From Chitinophaga pinensis (GTDB taxonomy: Bacteria > Bacteroidota > Bacteroidia > Chitinophagales > UBA10324): a DNA stretch of 62,529 nt. Below are positions 1 through 8,290 of this stretch, piece after piece (position 1 is the stretch's first letter; each line of letters opens with the position of its first letter). The position numbers and the translations under genes are program-made. The stretch is taken from assembly GCA_945903305.1 (NCBI GenBank), contig CAMDOA010000009.1, forward strand, positions 1-62,529. The letters are read 5' to 3'. The notes below the pieces were generated by a model. The model saw nothing but the letters and a program-made list of their open reading frames with translations. It was not told the origin of the DNA and ran no database searches.

Positions 1-37
1 GTAGCGGATAATTAAATGTTACCTGCAACCCTATGGC

Positions 38-93
38 GACACTGCTAACTTGAAACATTTGAACTTTGAACGAACAGTTTTAAAAAAAGAAAT
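38..93 (+). repeat. Shared boundary sequence upstream of accessory gene, copy 1
   Basis: GACACTGCTAAC at 38-49 is followed by ACTTTGAACGAACAG (63-77) and an A-rich run up to ATG 94. The same order, GACACTGCTAAC then TTTGAACGGACAAG then an A-rich run, precedes ATG 1269. A further TGCTAAC follows the first gene directly at 961. Conserved boundaries around unrelated genes suggest a cassette-like or recombination-prone array. No integrase is visible. Confidence 0.5.
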
Positions 94-948
94 ATGAGTA
101 AATACGGAAACATTCAATATCTAATTGACAGACCTGAGCCAACCGAAATATTTTTGAAGGCAAGACAGATTGCAGGCATTCAATTACAAGAGCAGTTCAA
201 AATTTTTAATAACGGAAAAGTAGATTCAAGTTTTGACGGCTTTAAATGGGTAAAGACTGAGTTAACTTATCCGTCATTTGACAACCTAACCTTTTCATAC
301 AAAAGTTCAGTTTATTCTGTTGTAATAGAACTAATAGACAATACGGGAAGTTCTTTTAGCTTAAAGCAAAGAGAGAGACTACTAAATGCTTGTGCTGAGA
401 ACAATTTAGTCCCTTGTCTTTTCAAAATTAACCTTCAAGAAAAGTCAAAAAACTTATTAAGTTTTATGGCTTCCAGCAATATTCAAGACGAGTATGAATT
501 AAATTCTTTAGAACAAGGTTGGAATTTGTTTAATGCAAGGACTAATCAAAAAATAAACCCCTTAACATTATCGTCTGACGAACCTACAAAAATGTCAAAA
601 TGGGAGTTAAGTAATTTTGCTATTCAAATAGTTCGCACAGACATTGAGAAAGAAGGAAATGAAGTTCTTTCATTTTGCGACCTTCCCGAAATTAACCCTC
701 AAATTTGGTTTAAGGACAAACAGGGTAATGTCTGTTGGGTCGTAGTGAAACATATAACTTCGGAAATTGATTTGGACTATAAAAAGTGGGTTGGACTTGA
801 ACAGCATAACGAACAACTTTTACCATTTGATGGGTTTTATGCTTCCATTCAGTTTCACTCTTTAAAGACGAATTCAATGATTAATTTAAATAGAGGTGAC
901 GCTTATGTGGTAAACTATAAAGGACTTGAACGAATTTATGTATCCTAA
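94..948 (+). CDS. Hypothetical protein, accessory gene
   Basis: I do not recognise this 284-residue protein. It is soluble-looking, with no signal peptide, no membrane segment and no obvious catalytic motif. Tryptophans are scattered along it (for example FKWVKTE near 50, QIWFKD near 208, KKWVGLEQ near 230), and the C-terminal half looks like a beta-rich domain. ATG 94 follows an A-rich stretch. Just upstream lies a sequence block (38-49) that recurs before the next gene at 1269, so this behaves like one unit of an accessory array. No function is proposed. Confidence 0.7.
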   Translation: MSKYGNIQYLIDRPEPTEIFLKARQIAGIQLQEQFKIFNNGKVDSSFDGFKWVKTELTYPSFDNLTFSYKSSVYSVVIELIDNTGSSFSLKQRERLLNACAENNLVPCLFKINLQEKSKNLLSFMASSNIQDEYELNSLEQGWNLFNARTNQKINPLTLSSDEPTKMSKWELSNFAIQIVRTDIEKEGNEVLSFCDLPEINPQIWFKDKQGNVCWVVVKHITSEIDLDYKKWVGLEQHNEQLLPFDGFYASIQFHSLKTNSMINLNRGDAYVVNYKGLERIYVS

Positions 949-1068
949 AAAAACGCACAATGCTAACACGAACAGACACCGCCTTGAATGTAAATCGCTT
1001 CGGACAAAGTGTGTGCGGACTTCAAACAGTTGTGCTTCAGACGGACAGCAGGGCAGCAGGTAACATAA

Positions 1069-1191
1069 GATTAAAAGAAATTTTAAAAAGAAGGGCTTTG
1101 TTCGGTAATCAAACAGTGGTGCTTCTAATAAACAGTTGTGGTATACGAACAGTGGTGCTTCTAATCCCTTCTTTTTAAAACTTCTTTAATC
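1069..1191. repeat. Large inverted repeat / stem-loop
   Basis: TTTTAAAAAGAAGGG (1081-1095) is exactly complementary to CCCTTCTTTTTAAAA (1166-1180). The arms extend imperfectly to 1069-1095 and 1166-1191, about 25 bp with one mismatch and one bulge. The roughly 70-nt loop holds two exact 18-nt copies of AACAGTGGTGCTTCTAAT (1112-1129 and 1148-1165). It could be a folded recombination site, a structured RNA or a mobile-element remnant. Confidence 0.6.
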
Positions 1192-1218
1192 CCTTCTTCG
1201 TTATCCGTAATTTTTTGG

Positions 1219-1268
1219 GACACTGCTAACTTTGAACGGACAAGCATTAAACAAGCGACAGAAAAAAA
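1219..1268 (+). repeat. Shared boundary sequence upstream of accessory gene, copy 2
   Basis: GACACTGCTAAC (1219-1230) continues as TTTGAACGGACAAG and an A-rich run to ATG 1269. This matches the layout before ATG 94, except that copy 1 has about 12 extra bases in the middle. Confidence 0.5.
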
Positions 1269-1637
1269 ATGAGCAATACGCTTGCAGATAAATATCCTGA
1301 CCTTATAAAAGAGTGGGACTTCAATCTTAACAAAGAACTTGACCCGACAACTATTCCGACTTCAAGCAATAAAAGAGTTTCTTGGATTTGTCTTAAAAAT
1401 CCTGAACACATTTGGCAGACATCAATAGCACATCGGACAGCAGGAACAAAATGCCCATATTGCTCTAATCAGAAAATACTTCCAAGTAACAGTTTAGCGA
1501 CAATTAATCCCGACTTAGCGAATGAGTGGCATCCAACATTTCTCCCCCTCCGTGTCTCTCCGCAGCCATGGAATAAGCGATGCGAGGACACGGTGGGTCA
1601 AAAGCTCAAACCCCAGTTGCAACCGTGCTGCGAATAA
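1269..1637 (+). pseudogene. Truncated zinc-ribbon (DUF4379-like) protein
   Basis: Residues 4-66 match the repeated zinc-ribbon/treble-clef module of PF14311 (DUF4379) proteins: LADKYPDLIKEWDF, then SNKRVSWIC, then the CPYC knuckle. A second module begins at SLATINPDLANEWHPT but stops matching near base 1537. The remaining 30 or so residues (FLPLRVSPQPWN and on) come from a more GC-rich segment with a different character. Family members usually carry several modules and sometimes a nuclease domain, so this looks like a 5' fragment cut by recombination. A short functional product cannot be excluded. Confidence 0.65.
1550..1593. repeat. Imperfect hairpin in GC-rich patch
   Basis: CCGTGTCTCTCCGCA (1550-1564) pairs with TGCGAGGACACGG (1581-1593) with two bulges. 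It lies in the GC-rich segment that replaces the 3' part of the zinc-ribbon gene. The GTGTC/GACAC arms resemble those of the palindromic element at 29816-29876. Confidence 0.45.
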
Positions 1638-1696
1638 GGTTAACAAAAACGCTATAACGCAAAACCCTCCCGCCTCAAGCGCGATGCCGCAAAGAC

Positions 1697-1716
1697 ATCC
1701 CAATAGCTATCGGGAT
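1697..1716. repeat. Short palindrome ending the GC-rich patch
   Basis: ATCCCAATAGCTATCGGGAT is a 20-nt palindrome with one mismatched pair. It sits where GC-rich sequence gives way to ordinary AT-rich DNA, about 95 bases before the next gene. Confidence 0.5.
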
Positions 1717-1808
1717 TCATTCCCCCAAAAAAAAAATTTGCATGCAGTAATTTTCACTCCCACAAATAATTGTTAGCACCAATCAATTATTAATAGCTGC
1801 ATAATTTT

Positions 1809-4061
1809 ATGTTTGTCTTAATGCGATTCCGGAAATATATTTTTTTCTGTTTAGTGGCCATCAACTGGCAACTAACCGCGAACAACGCAAGCGCACAAAC
1901 CACGCACGATAAATATCAATTGAACATTAGGCAAGCCACCGCTGCTATAAAAATTGATGGGGTACTGGATGAAACAGATTGGCTGCAGGCCGATGTGGCA
2001 AACAATTTTTTTTCGATACTGCCTTACGATACATCGTTTGCAAAAAGTAAAACCGAGTGCCGGGTTACTTACGATAAAAATAATTTTTATGTGAGCGCCG
2101 TGTGTTTTGATGAGTTGCCCGGAAACTATGTTATACAATCGCTTAAGCGCGATTATACTTATGCGGTTACTGATGCATTTGCCATTGTGCTCGATCCGTT
2201 TCTGGATGGCACCAATGGATTTAATTTCGGCGTTAATCCATACAATGTGCCGTGTGAAGGAAGCATAGATTATGGCGGCAGCTTTGGTGTGAGTACTGAT
2301 TGGAATGTGAAATGGATTTCGGAAACAAAAATTGAAGATGGTAAATGGGTGTGCGAAATGGCCATCCCATTTAACAGTATCCGATTTAAACCGCATGCAG
2401 ATAAGTGGTACATTAATTTTATTCGAAATGATTTAAAGCGGAATGAACAATCGGGTTGGGTGCCTGTGCCTCGCAGTTTTAATGCCAGTTCGCTTGCCTT
2501 TACCGGCACTTTAATCTGGGATAAGCCATTGGAAAAAACGGGAGCAAATTTTTCGTTAATACCGTATGCGATCGGTTCAGTGAATACGATAGCAACGGAA
2601 GGAAATGAAATTCATGCAACACCGAATTTCGGATTGGATGGTAAAGTGGCGGTGAGCAGTTCGTTGAATTTAGATGTTACGGTGAATCCCGATTTCAGTC
2701 AGGTGGAAGTGGATGCTCAACAAACGAACCTGACCCGTTACAATCTTTTTTATCCTGAGAAAAGAAGTTTTTTTATTGAGAACAGCGATTTGTTCGGGCA
2801 GTTTGGGTTCCGGCAAATAAGACCCTTCTTTTCGCGCAATGTTGGATTGAATAATGGAAATGTGATTCCCATTCAGGGTGGTTTACGATTGAGCGGAAAG
2901 CTGACTCCCAATAACCGGATAGGTGTACTGAGTATTCAAACTGCCGATGATTCAATAGGCGGCGCAGCCATCAGCGGACAGAATTATTCGGTGCTTGCTT
3001 ATCAGCGCAAATTGTTTTCGCGCTCCAATCTTGCATTCATCGGCGTGAACCGACAAGCATTCAATCATTTTGAAATACAAAAAAAAGATTTCAATCGGGT
3101 GGGCGGCATTCAATATAATCTGGCTTCGGCTAATAATAAATTGGTGGGCTTTGCATTTTTCATGTATTCAAATAATATGGTCAGCAGTTATCGGGCTTAT
3201 TCGCATGCCGCGTTCTGGATTTACAACACGCAAAAATGGACGGTGGTTTACAACCATGAATATGTAGGGAAAAATTTTATTGCTGATGTTGGGTTTGTTC
3301 CGCGTGTAAATAATTATGATGCGGCAACAAAAACTGTAATCCGGAATTCGTATTGGCGATTGGAACCGGCCATTACCCGACGGTTTTTTCCTGCAGGAAG
3401 TTTAAAGTCGAAAGTGAATAGTTTTTCGGTTCAATTGTACAGCAGCGATTATCTGAATGAAGAATACAAACCAACTGAACTTTTTAATTCAGTTGTTTTT
3501 CAAACCAACTTTCAGAACAGTGCACGATTCGGAATTGATTTAGCAACCACCCATCTGAATTTGCAGTATGGAACTTCGCTCAATTCGAAAGACACGCTTT
3601 ATTTTCTTCCCGGAAAATATAATTATCAGGATGTGGCACTCCGGTTCAATTCAAACCTGCGTAAAGTTTTTAATTACACATTGAACGCACAGTATGGTTC
3701 GTTTTACACCGGCGAAAAATTTACTTTTAATACCACTATCACTTACCGTTTGCAACCTTATGCCAATCTTTCACTCGCGGTTAATTATAATCAGGTTGAT
3801 TTGCCGGCACCGTTTCAGGATTTTTATTTGTTATTAGTGGGGCCCAAATTAGAATTTACATTCACCCACAATTTTTTCTTCTCCACCTTTTTACAATACA
3901 ACACGCAAGTTGAAAACTTTAATATCAATGGCCGCTTGCAGTGGCAATTTAAACCGCTCAGTTATTTATACCTGGTTTATAGTGATAATTATGATACTGT
4001 TAATTTTGGAAATAAAAACCGCGCCGTGGTTTTAAAATTTGTTTACTGGCTCAGCATTTAA
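1809..4061 (+). CDS. DUF5916 outer-membrane protein with CBM9-like N-terminus
   Basis: A signal peptide ending near ASAQ (about residue 30) is followed by a CBM9-like beta-sandwich: KIDGVLDETDWLQAD near 50, then YDKNNFYVSAVCFDE. The rest is the DUF5916 beta-barrel-like domain, with the family signature NPDFSQVEVDAQQTN and then LFYPEKRSFFIENSDLF near residues 295-330. Alternating aromatic strands run to the C-terminal WLSI. The length of 750 is normal. It is probably in the outer membrane; the role is unknown, although related proteins are often called hydrolases without proof. ATG 1809 or ATG 1821 could be the start. The stop is 2 bases before pcm, so the two are probably co-transcribed. Confidence 0.85.
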   Translation: MFVLMRFRKYIFFCLVAINWQLTANNASAQTTHDKYQLNIRQATAAIKIDGVLDETDWLQADVANNFFSILPYDTSFAKSKTECRVTYDKNNFYVSAVCFDELPGNYVIQSLKRDYTYAVTDAFAIVLDPFLDGTNGFNFGVNPYNVPCEGSIDYGGSFGVSTDWNVKWISETKIEDGKWVCEMAIPFNSIRFKPHADKWYINFIRNDLKRNEQSGWVPVPRSFNASSLAFTGTLIWDKPLEKTGANFSLIPYAIGSVNTIATEGNEIHATPNFGLDGKVAVSSSLNLDVTVNPDFSQVEVDAQQTNLTRYNLFYPEKRSFFIENSDLFGQFGFRQIRPFFSRNVGLNNGNVIPIQGGLRLSGKLTPNNRIGVLSIQTADDSIGGAAISGQNYSVLAYQRKLFSRSNLAFIGVNRQAFNHFEIQKKDFNRVGGIQYNLASANNKLVGFAFFMYSNNMVSSYRAYSHAAFWIYNTQKWTVVYNHEYVGKNFIADVGFVPRVNNYDAATKTVIRNSYWRLEPAITRRFFPAGSLKSKVNSFSVQLYSSDYLNEEYKPTELFNSVVFQTNFQNSARFGIDLATTHLNLQYGTSLNSKDTLYFLPGKYNYQDVALRFNSNLRKVFNYTLNAQYGSFYTGEKFTFNTTITYRLQPYANLSLAVNYNQVDLPAPFQDFYLLLVGPKLEFTFTHNFFFSTFLQYNTQVENFNINGRLQWQFKPLSYLYLVYSDNYDTVNFGNKNRAVVLKFVYWLSI

Positions 4062-4063
4062 AA

Positions 4064-4726
4064 ATGAATATCAACGATAATCGCGATACTTACCTGCATA
4101 AAGGAATGCGGAAAAAATTGGTGGAAGCAATTGCCAAACGGGGCATTATTAATAAAACTGTTTTAGAAGCAATAAACCAAGTGCCGCGGCACTTGTATTT
4201 TTTCGACTCTGTTTTTTTAGAAAAAGCGTATGAAGACAAAGCTTTTCCGATTGGCGAAGAGCAAACCATTTCTCAACCCTACACCGTTGCTTATCAAACT
4301 TCATTATTGGAAATTAAAAAAGGCGAAAAAATTTTAGAGGTCGGAACCGGTTCCGGTTATCAGGCATCAGTACTTGCCCAAATGGGCGCAAAGGTTTACA
4401 CCATTGAACGGCAAAAAAAATTATTCGAAAAAACAAAACCCATGCTTGCCGATTTAGGTTACGCAACCATCAAATGTTTTTATGGCGATGGCTTTGCCGG
4501 ATTGCCCACTTTCGCACCTTTTGATAAAATTGTAGTAACCGCTGCTGCACCATTTATTCCTGAACAATTATTAAAACAACTAAAGATTAATGGCTGGCTG
4601 GTAATTCCGGTTGGCGAAAATGTGCAGAGCATGAAGCGAATTACCCGCGTGTCGGAGTTAAACTGGACTGAAGAGGTATTTGCTGATTTTAAATTTGTGC
4701 CGATGTTAACAGGTAAATCAAGCTAA
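4064..4726 (+). CDS. pcm: Protein-L-isoaspartate O-methyltransferase
   Basis: This cytoplasmic enzyme uses S-adenosylmethionine to methylate isoaspartyl residues of damaged proteins so that they can be repaired. Family signatures are clear: VPRHLYF near 40, the substrate-binding stretch TISQPYTVAYQ near 68-78, and the SAM-binding motif LEVGTGSGYQ at 91-100. VVTAAAPFIPEQLL and GWLVIPVGE follow. At 220 residues it is full length. It starts 2 bases after the DUF5916 stop, which suggests coupling. Start ATG 4064 fits the family N-terminus. Confidence 0.95.
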   Translation: MNINDNRDTYLHKGMRKKLVEAIAKRGIINKTVLEAINQVPRHLYFFDSVFLEKAYEDKAFPIGEEQTISQPYTVAYQTSLLEIKKGEKILEVGTGSGYQASVLAQMGAKVYTIERQKKLFEKTKPMLADLGYATIKCFYGDGFAGLPTFAPFDKIVVTAAAPFIPEQLLKQLKINGWLVIPVGENVQSMKRITRVSELNWTEEVFADFKFVPMLTGKSS

Positions 4727-4777
4727 AAAATAATTTATTTTGATTTAGTAATATAAAATGCAACCAAATCAGTCTGA

Positions 4778-4810
4778 TTTGTATCTAAATAAAGTTTTCA
4801 ATTACATTTG
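4778..4810 (+). promoter_or_regulatory. Bacteroidota-type promoter for lipoprotein gene
   Basis: TTTG (4778-4781) and TACATTTG (4803-4810) match the Bacteroidota -33 (TTTG) and -7 (TAnnTTTG) elements with a 21-nt spacer. The -7 box ends 24 nt before ATG 4835. Confidence 0.5.
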
Positions 4811-4834
4811 CCACAATTTAAAAAATTAAACAAC

Positions 4835-5464
4835 ATGAAGAAATACCTTTTACTCGCTTTAGTGATTGTAACCGCCGGCGAAATTTTTTATGCCTGTAAG
4901 AAAGGGCCTGAAGATCCTTTACTTTCTTTTCGCTCACGCAAGCACCGTGTATCCGGGTTGTGGCAGGTTTGCTCTTATCGAATTAATGATGCCGATTCAT
5001 TAATTGATAATGTATCGCCAAAAGATACTGCAGCAACATTCGCAACATCAACTTGCGAAGGCAAAATGACCTATACCCGCAAAAAAACTTACATTATGGA
5101 GTTTAATGATAATGGTCTTTATATTTTCAGAAACACTTATTTGTGGACTGTAAAAAGAAAGTGGGATGTTCCGAACGCAGAGTGTCGTGACTCAACAGAT
5201 TATGTTTGGAAAGACACTACCTGGCTTACTAAAGGTCTTTGGACATTGGCCGGAGGCGTTGGAGATTTCAGAAATAAAGAATTGCTTCAACTTACAGATG
5301 GTGTGGATCAGGTTACCGGTCAATCATACGAGTTAATTGAGGTTCGCGAAAAGGAATTGAAATTCAGACAATCAGTTACCGACCCACTAACTAACGCTGT
5401 TACTAAATGGGAATGGACATTGTGTCCGTATGCTGATAGTACCATTACAAACGGCAATCAATAA
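4835..5464 (+). CDS. Putative lipoprotein, lipocalin-like size
   Basis: The 209-residue product starts MKKYLLLALVIVTAGEIFYAC, a signal peptide ending in a lipobox-like YAC, so it is likely a lipoprotein. The body has WQVCSYRINDADSLID, FNDNGLYIFRNTYLW, WTLAGG and KWEWTLCP, a pattern of beta-strands like the small lipocalin-like lipoproteins of Bacteroidota. No function can be assigned. ATG 4835 is preferred over the in-frame TTG 4808, because only the former gives a normal signal peptide and 4808 falls inside the -7 box. A strong terminator follows. Confidence 0.75.
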   Translation: MKKYLLLALVIVTAGEIFYACKKGPEDPLLSFRSRKHRVSGLWQVCSYRINDADSLIDNVSPKDTAATFATSTCEGKMTYTRKKTYIMEFNDNGLYIFRNTYLWTVKRKWDVPNAECRDSTDYVWKDTTWLTKGLWTLAGGVGDFRNKELLQLTDGVDQVTGQSYELIEVREKELKFRQSVTDPLTNAVTKWEWTLCPYADSTITNGNQ

Positions 5465-5482
5465 ATCAGTTTAAAATATAAT

Positions 5483-5524
5483 CAAAACCCCGGTTCACCA
5501 GTTGAATCGGGGTTTTGTTTTTTT
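5483..5524. terminator. Rho-independent terminator
   Basis: CAAAACCCCG (5483-5492) pairs with CGGGGTTTTG (5508-5517), and a T-run follows on the plus strand. It ends the lipoprotein gene. It also lies just past the smpB stop on the other strand, so it may work in both directions. Confidence 0.85.
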
Positions 5525-5987
5525 ATCGCTCCTTTAAAATCCTGTCGAGGTCGCGTTTTGAATCTTTCTTTTTTATCGAATCTCGTTTATCGTGCAGTTT
5601 TTTTCCACGCACTAATCCGATTTCCAGTTTGGCGAATCCTCTTTCCGAAAAAAATAAATTAATAGGAATAATGGTGAATCCACGCTCTTTCACTTTCGCT
5701 TTTAGTTTTTCGAGTTCTTTTTTCTTTAATAATAATTTTCGTGGGCGCATGGGTTCATGATTAAAATGAGACCCATTGCTGTATTCTGATATATTCAAAT
5801 GCCGAACCCATAAATCGTTTTTTTGAAATGCGCAAAATGCATCGCCCATATTCGCCTTGCCTTCGCGCACACTTTTCACCTCGGTGCCGGTAAGCATAAT
5901 GCCGGCAATGTATTTATCCATCACCTCGTATTCATACAGTGCCCGCTTATTATTTATAACCGTGTTTTTTATTTTTACTTCACTCAT
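5523..5987 (-). CDS. smpB: SsrA-binding protein SmpB
   Basis: SmpB binds tmRNA and delivers it to stalled ribosomes for trans-translation. Diagnostic stretches are visible: NKRALYEYEVMDKYIAGI (about 13-30), LTGTEVKSVREGKANMGDAF, HFNHEPMRPRKLLL and LVRGKKLHDKRDSIKKKD. The basic tail ends DLDRILKER, as usual. At 154 residues it is full length. Its start overlaps the stop of the upstream thioesterase gene by 4 bases (ATGA), so the two are translationally coupled. Confidence 0.97.
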   Translation of the reverse strand: MSEVKIKNTVINNKRALYEYEVMDKYIAGIMLTGTEVKSVREGKANMGDAFCAFQKNDLWVRHLNISEYSNGSHFNHEPMRPRKLLLKKKELEKLKAKVKERGFTIIPINLFFSERGFAKLEIGLVRGKKLHDKRDSIKKKDSKRDLDRILKER

Positions 5988-6376
5988 CTGGGTTTATTAA
6001 GTATTTGTTCCAGTTTTTCTTTTGCAATAATTTTTTGCGCTGTTTCACCACTTGCTATTAATCGGTTGTCGGCATGTGCTTCAAACGAACATAGTACCTC
6101 GTTTTTGTTCAGTGAAATAAATGTTCCGGTAAAAATTATTTCCGTTCCAACTTTTGCCGGCGCGTGATGAATGACTTTAACCATCGTTCCGATTCCTTCT
6201 TCATGAACCTCTTTTATATCGAGCACAAATAAACGGCAAACCCATTCGGCATCGCGTGTAATGGCGTAAGTAGAATAAACCGAATGTAAATGGCCGGTTC
6301 TGAATTTTACCAAATCATCGGCTTCCACCTTGCAGGTATATTTTTTTATATCGCCCGTTTTAAAAATATTTTTCAT
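5984..6376 (-). CDS. Hotdog-fold thioesterase (FlK-like)
   Basis: This 130-residue protein fits the hotdog thioesterase fold of fluoroacetyl-CoA-thioesterase-like proteins: DLVKFRTGHLHSVYSTYAITRDAEWVCRLFVLD, then EEGIGTMVKVIHHAPAKVGTEIIFTGTF, then CSFEAHADNRLIASGETAQKII. It probably hydrolyses an acyl-CoA of unknown identity in the cytoplasm. The gene overlaps smpB by 4 bases and lies 39 bases from the stop of mntH, all on the minus strand. Confidence 0.75.
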   Translation of the reverse strand: MKNIFKTGDIKKYTCKVEADDLVKFRTGHLHSVYSTYAITRDAEWVCRLFVLDIKEVHEEGIGTMVKVIHHAPAKVGTEIIFTGTFISLNKNEVLCSFEAHADNRLIASGETAQKIIAKEKLEQILNKPR

Positions 6377-6415
6377 TGTGCAAAGTTGTAAAACAAAAAC
6401 AGTAAAAAATAAAAT

Positions 6416-8290
6416 TCAACTGACAGCAAGTACCGGAATTTTAACCAGGTGCCTTACCTGCGAAATTGTTTCACCAAAAATAATATCCTTAATACCACGA
6501 TGCCCGTGTGTTCCCATTACTAATAAGTCGGCCTTAAATTCAAATACAATTTTAGCAATCGCAAAAGTTCTTTTCCCGTATCCTAATTCAAATGATGCGT
6601 GGTAACCTTTATCATTTAATTCCTTTGTCACTTGAATTAAATGTTCAATGTCTTCATGCTCTTCTTTATCTGAAATCTGATTGCCTATTAACAAAGCGCC
6701 TGCTGATTCAAGTACATGGACGAGAATATACTCAGCAGATTTACCACCAATTGCCAGCGCCTGCGAAATGGTGTTGCTGTCGTTCTTTGAGAAATCGAGT
6801 GTAATTGCAATTCGTTTAAATTGTTCCTTATTCTGAAGAGCAGGTAAACTGAAATCGTGAATTTTTATATCCCGTTCTTTTCTCCTGAAAATAAAAGGTC
6901 CGAAGGTGATGTAGAGTAAAAGTATGGCGGCAATTATGGCAACCGGAAAAACAAAAACATAAATCCACCAGGCATTATTATAATCTGTCATTAACGAAAT
7001 TATTTCTTCTGAAACCAGTTTCACATTCAGCGTAACAATAACTAATGCTGAAACCCACGAAGCTAATTTCAACCAAAAGCCAATAGCGAATTCACCCATT
7101 TTATTTTTATCGCTAACAAAATGTATGAGCGGAATTACTGCGAACCCCAATTGCATGCTGAGAATTACTTGCGATAGAATCAGCAAACTGCCGGTGGACT
7201 CTTCTCCATAATACCAAAGCACTAAGAACGCGGGCACTACTGCTAACATACGAGTAATGAGCCGCCGCAACCACGGAGTAATGCGCAAGTTGAGATACCC
7301 TTCCATAATAATTTGTCCGGCCAGTGTTCCGGTAATGGTGCTGCTTTGTCCGCTTGCGATTAATGCAACAGCAAATAAGATTGGTGCAAGCGAAGAACCC
7401 AACAATGGTTCAAGCAATTTATGTGCATCAGTAATATCAGCAATATCATGCATACCTCGGGTAAAAAAAACCGAAGCAGCAAGAATGAGAATGGCTGCAT
7501 TAACAAAGAGTGCGAGGTTTAAGGCAATGGCAGTATCAATAATGTTAAACTTTATTGCCTTTTTCATACCTAACACTGAGCGTTCAATTTTTCGCGTTTG
7601 AACCAATGATGAATGCAGGTATAAATTATGTGGCATTACTGTAGCACCAATAATTCCGATTGTTAAATAAAGTGCTGTTCCATACGGAATGCTTGGAATA
7701 AATCCGGCGGCTATATCACCCACATCAGGTTGAGCCATCATTAACTGAATAAGAAAACTTCCGCCCATAATTACAACCATTCCGATAATAAAAACTTCCA
7801 TTTTACGAATGCCGATGTTCATTAGTGTAAGAAGAATTAAGCAATCGAACACAGCAATGGTTACTCCTCCAAGCAATGGTATGTGAAACAAAAGATTTAG
7901 TCCGATTGCAAGTCCGAGTACCTCAGCAAGGTCGCATGCCGCAATGGCTATTTCGGCAAGAATATACAATGGAATATTGATGATGGGATGATACATTTCC
8001 TTCGATGCCTGGGCGAGATCACGGCCACGAACTATACCCAACCGAATGCAATGACTTTGTAAAAGCAATGCAATTAGATTCGACATAAGCAGCACCCAAA
8101 TAAGCTTGTAGCCGTAAGCGCTTCCGGCGGCAATGTCAGTTGCCCAATTGCCGGGGTCCATATATCCAACGCTAACCATGTATGCCGGTCCCAAGAAGGC
8201 AAACAAGGTTCGCCACCAGTTTTTTCCTTTCGTTTCAACTGAGGAGTGAACTTCCTCGAGTGATTTGGTTGAACTGTTTTTTGAAATCAT
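6416..8290 (-). CDS. mntH: Nramp manganese/divalent metal transporter fused to a UspA domain
   Basis: Residues about 20-460 are an 11-12 helix Nramp transporter with the metal-site motif GYMDPGNWATD near 42-52 and the second motif MPHNLYLHSSLVQTR near 220. It imports Mn2+ (possibly Fe2+) with protons. Residues about 485-624 form a universal stress protein domain, from FKRIAITLDFSKND to the nucleotide-binding-type motif GTHGHRGIKDIIFGETIS. Ordinary MntH is about 410-450 residues, so the 624-residue length is explained by the fusion. The start overlaps the mntR stop by 4 bases. It is probably repressed through the operator upstream of mntR. Confidence 0.92.
   Translation of the reverse strand: MISKNSSTKSLEEVHSSVETKGKNWWRTLFAFLGPAYMVSVGYMDPGNWATDIAAGSAYGYKLIWVLLMSNLIALLLQSHCIRLGIVRGRDLAQASKEMYHPIINIPLYILAEIAIAACDLAEVLGLAIGLNLLFHIPLLGGVTIAVFDCLILLTLMNIGIRKMEVFIIGMVVIMGGSFLIQLMMAQPDVGDIAAGFIPSIPYGTALYLTIGIIGATVMPHNLYLHSSLVQTRKIERSVLGMKKAIKFNIIDTAIALNLALFVNAAILILAASVFFTRGMHDIADITDAHKLLEPLLGSSLAPILFAVALIASGQSSTITGTLAGQIIMEGYLNLRITPWLRRLITRMLAVVPAFLVLWYYGEESTGSLLILSQVILSMQLGFAVIPLIHFVSDKNKMGEFAIGFWLKLASWVSALVIVTLNVKLVSEEIISLMTDYNNAWWIYVFVFPVAIIAAILLLYITFGPFIFRRKERDIKIHDFSLPALQNKEQFKRIAITLDFSKNDSNTISQALAIGGKSAEYILVHVLESAGALLIGNQISDKEEHEDIEHLIQVTKELNDKGYHASFELGYGKRTFAIAKIVFEFKADLLVMGTHGHRGIKDIIFGETISQVRHLVKIPVLAVS

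Larger units (their letters stand above)
949..1268. other. 320-base gene-free accessory spacer with repeats and stem-loop
   Basis: No convincing gene here; a 72-codon frame across it encodes only repeat-derived residues. The spacer holds TGCTAAC at 961, four AACAGT(T/G)GTG repeats (about 1025, 1112, 1131, 1148), a large inverted repeat (1069-1191), a TTATCCG at 1201 that is the reverse complement of CGGATAA near position 5, and boundary copy 2. Confidence 0.6.

Noticed and set aside
960-1178. 72-codon open frame after the first gene
   Set aside because: Its residues come from the AACAGT(T/G)GTG repeats and the stem arms, and no normal protein composition or start context is seen.
1-1300. True integron with attC sites
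   Set aside because: TGCTAAC and TTATCCG do not match the attC core consensus (RYYYAAC/GTTRRRY) well and no integron integrase is in the window. Only a cassette-like array is suggested.
1515-1703. Minus-strand 62-codon frame in the GC-rich patch
   Set aside because: It overlaps the hairpins and the truncated gene and has no recognisable protein features.
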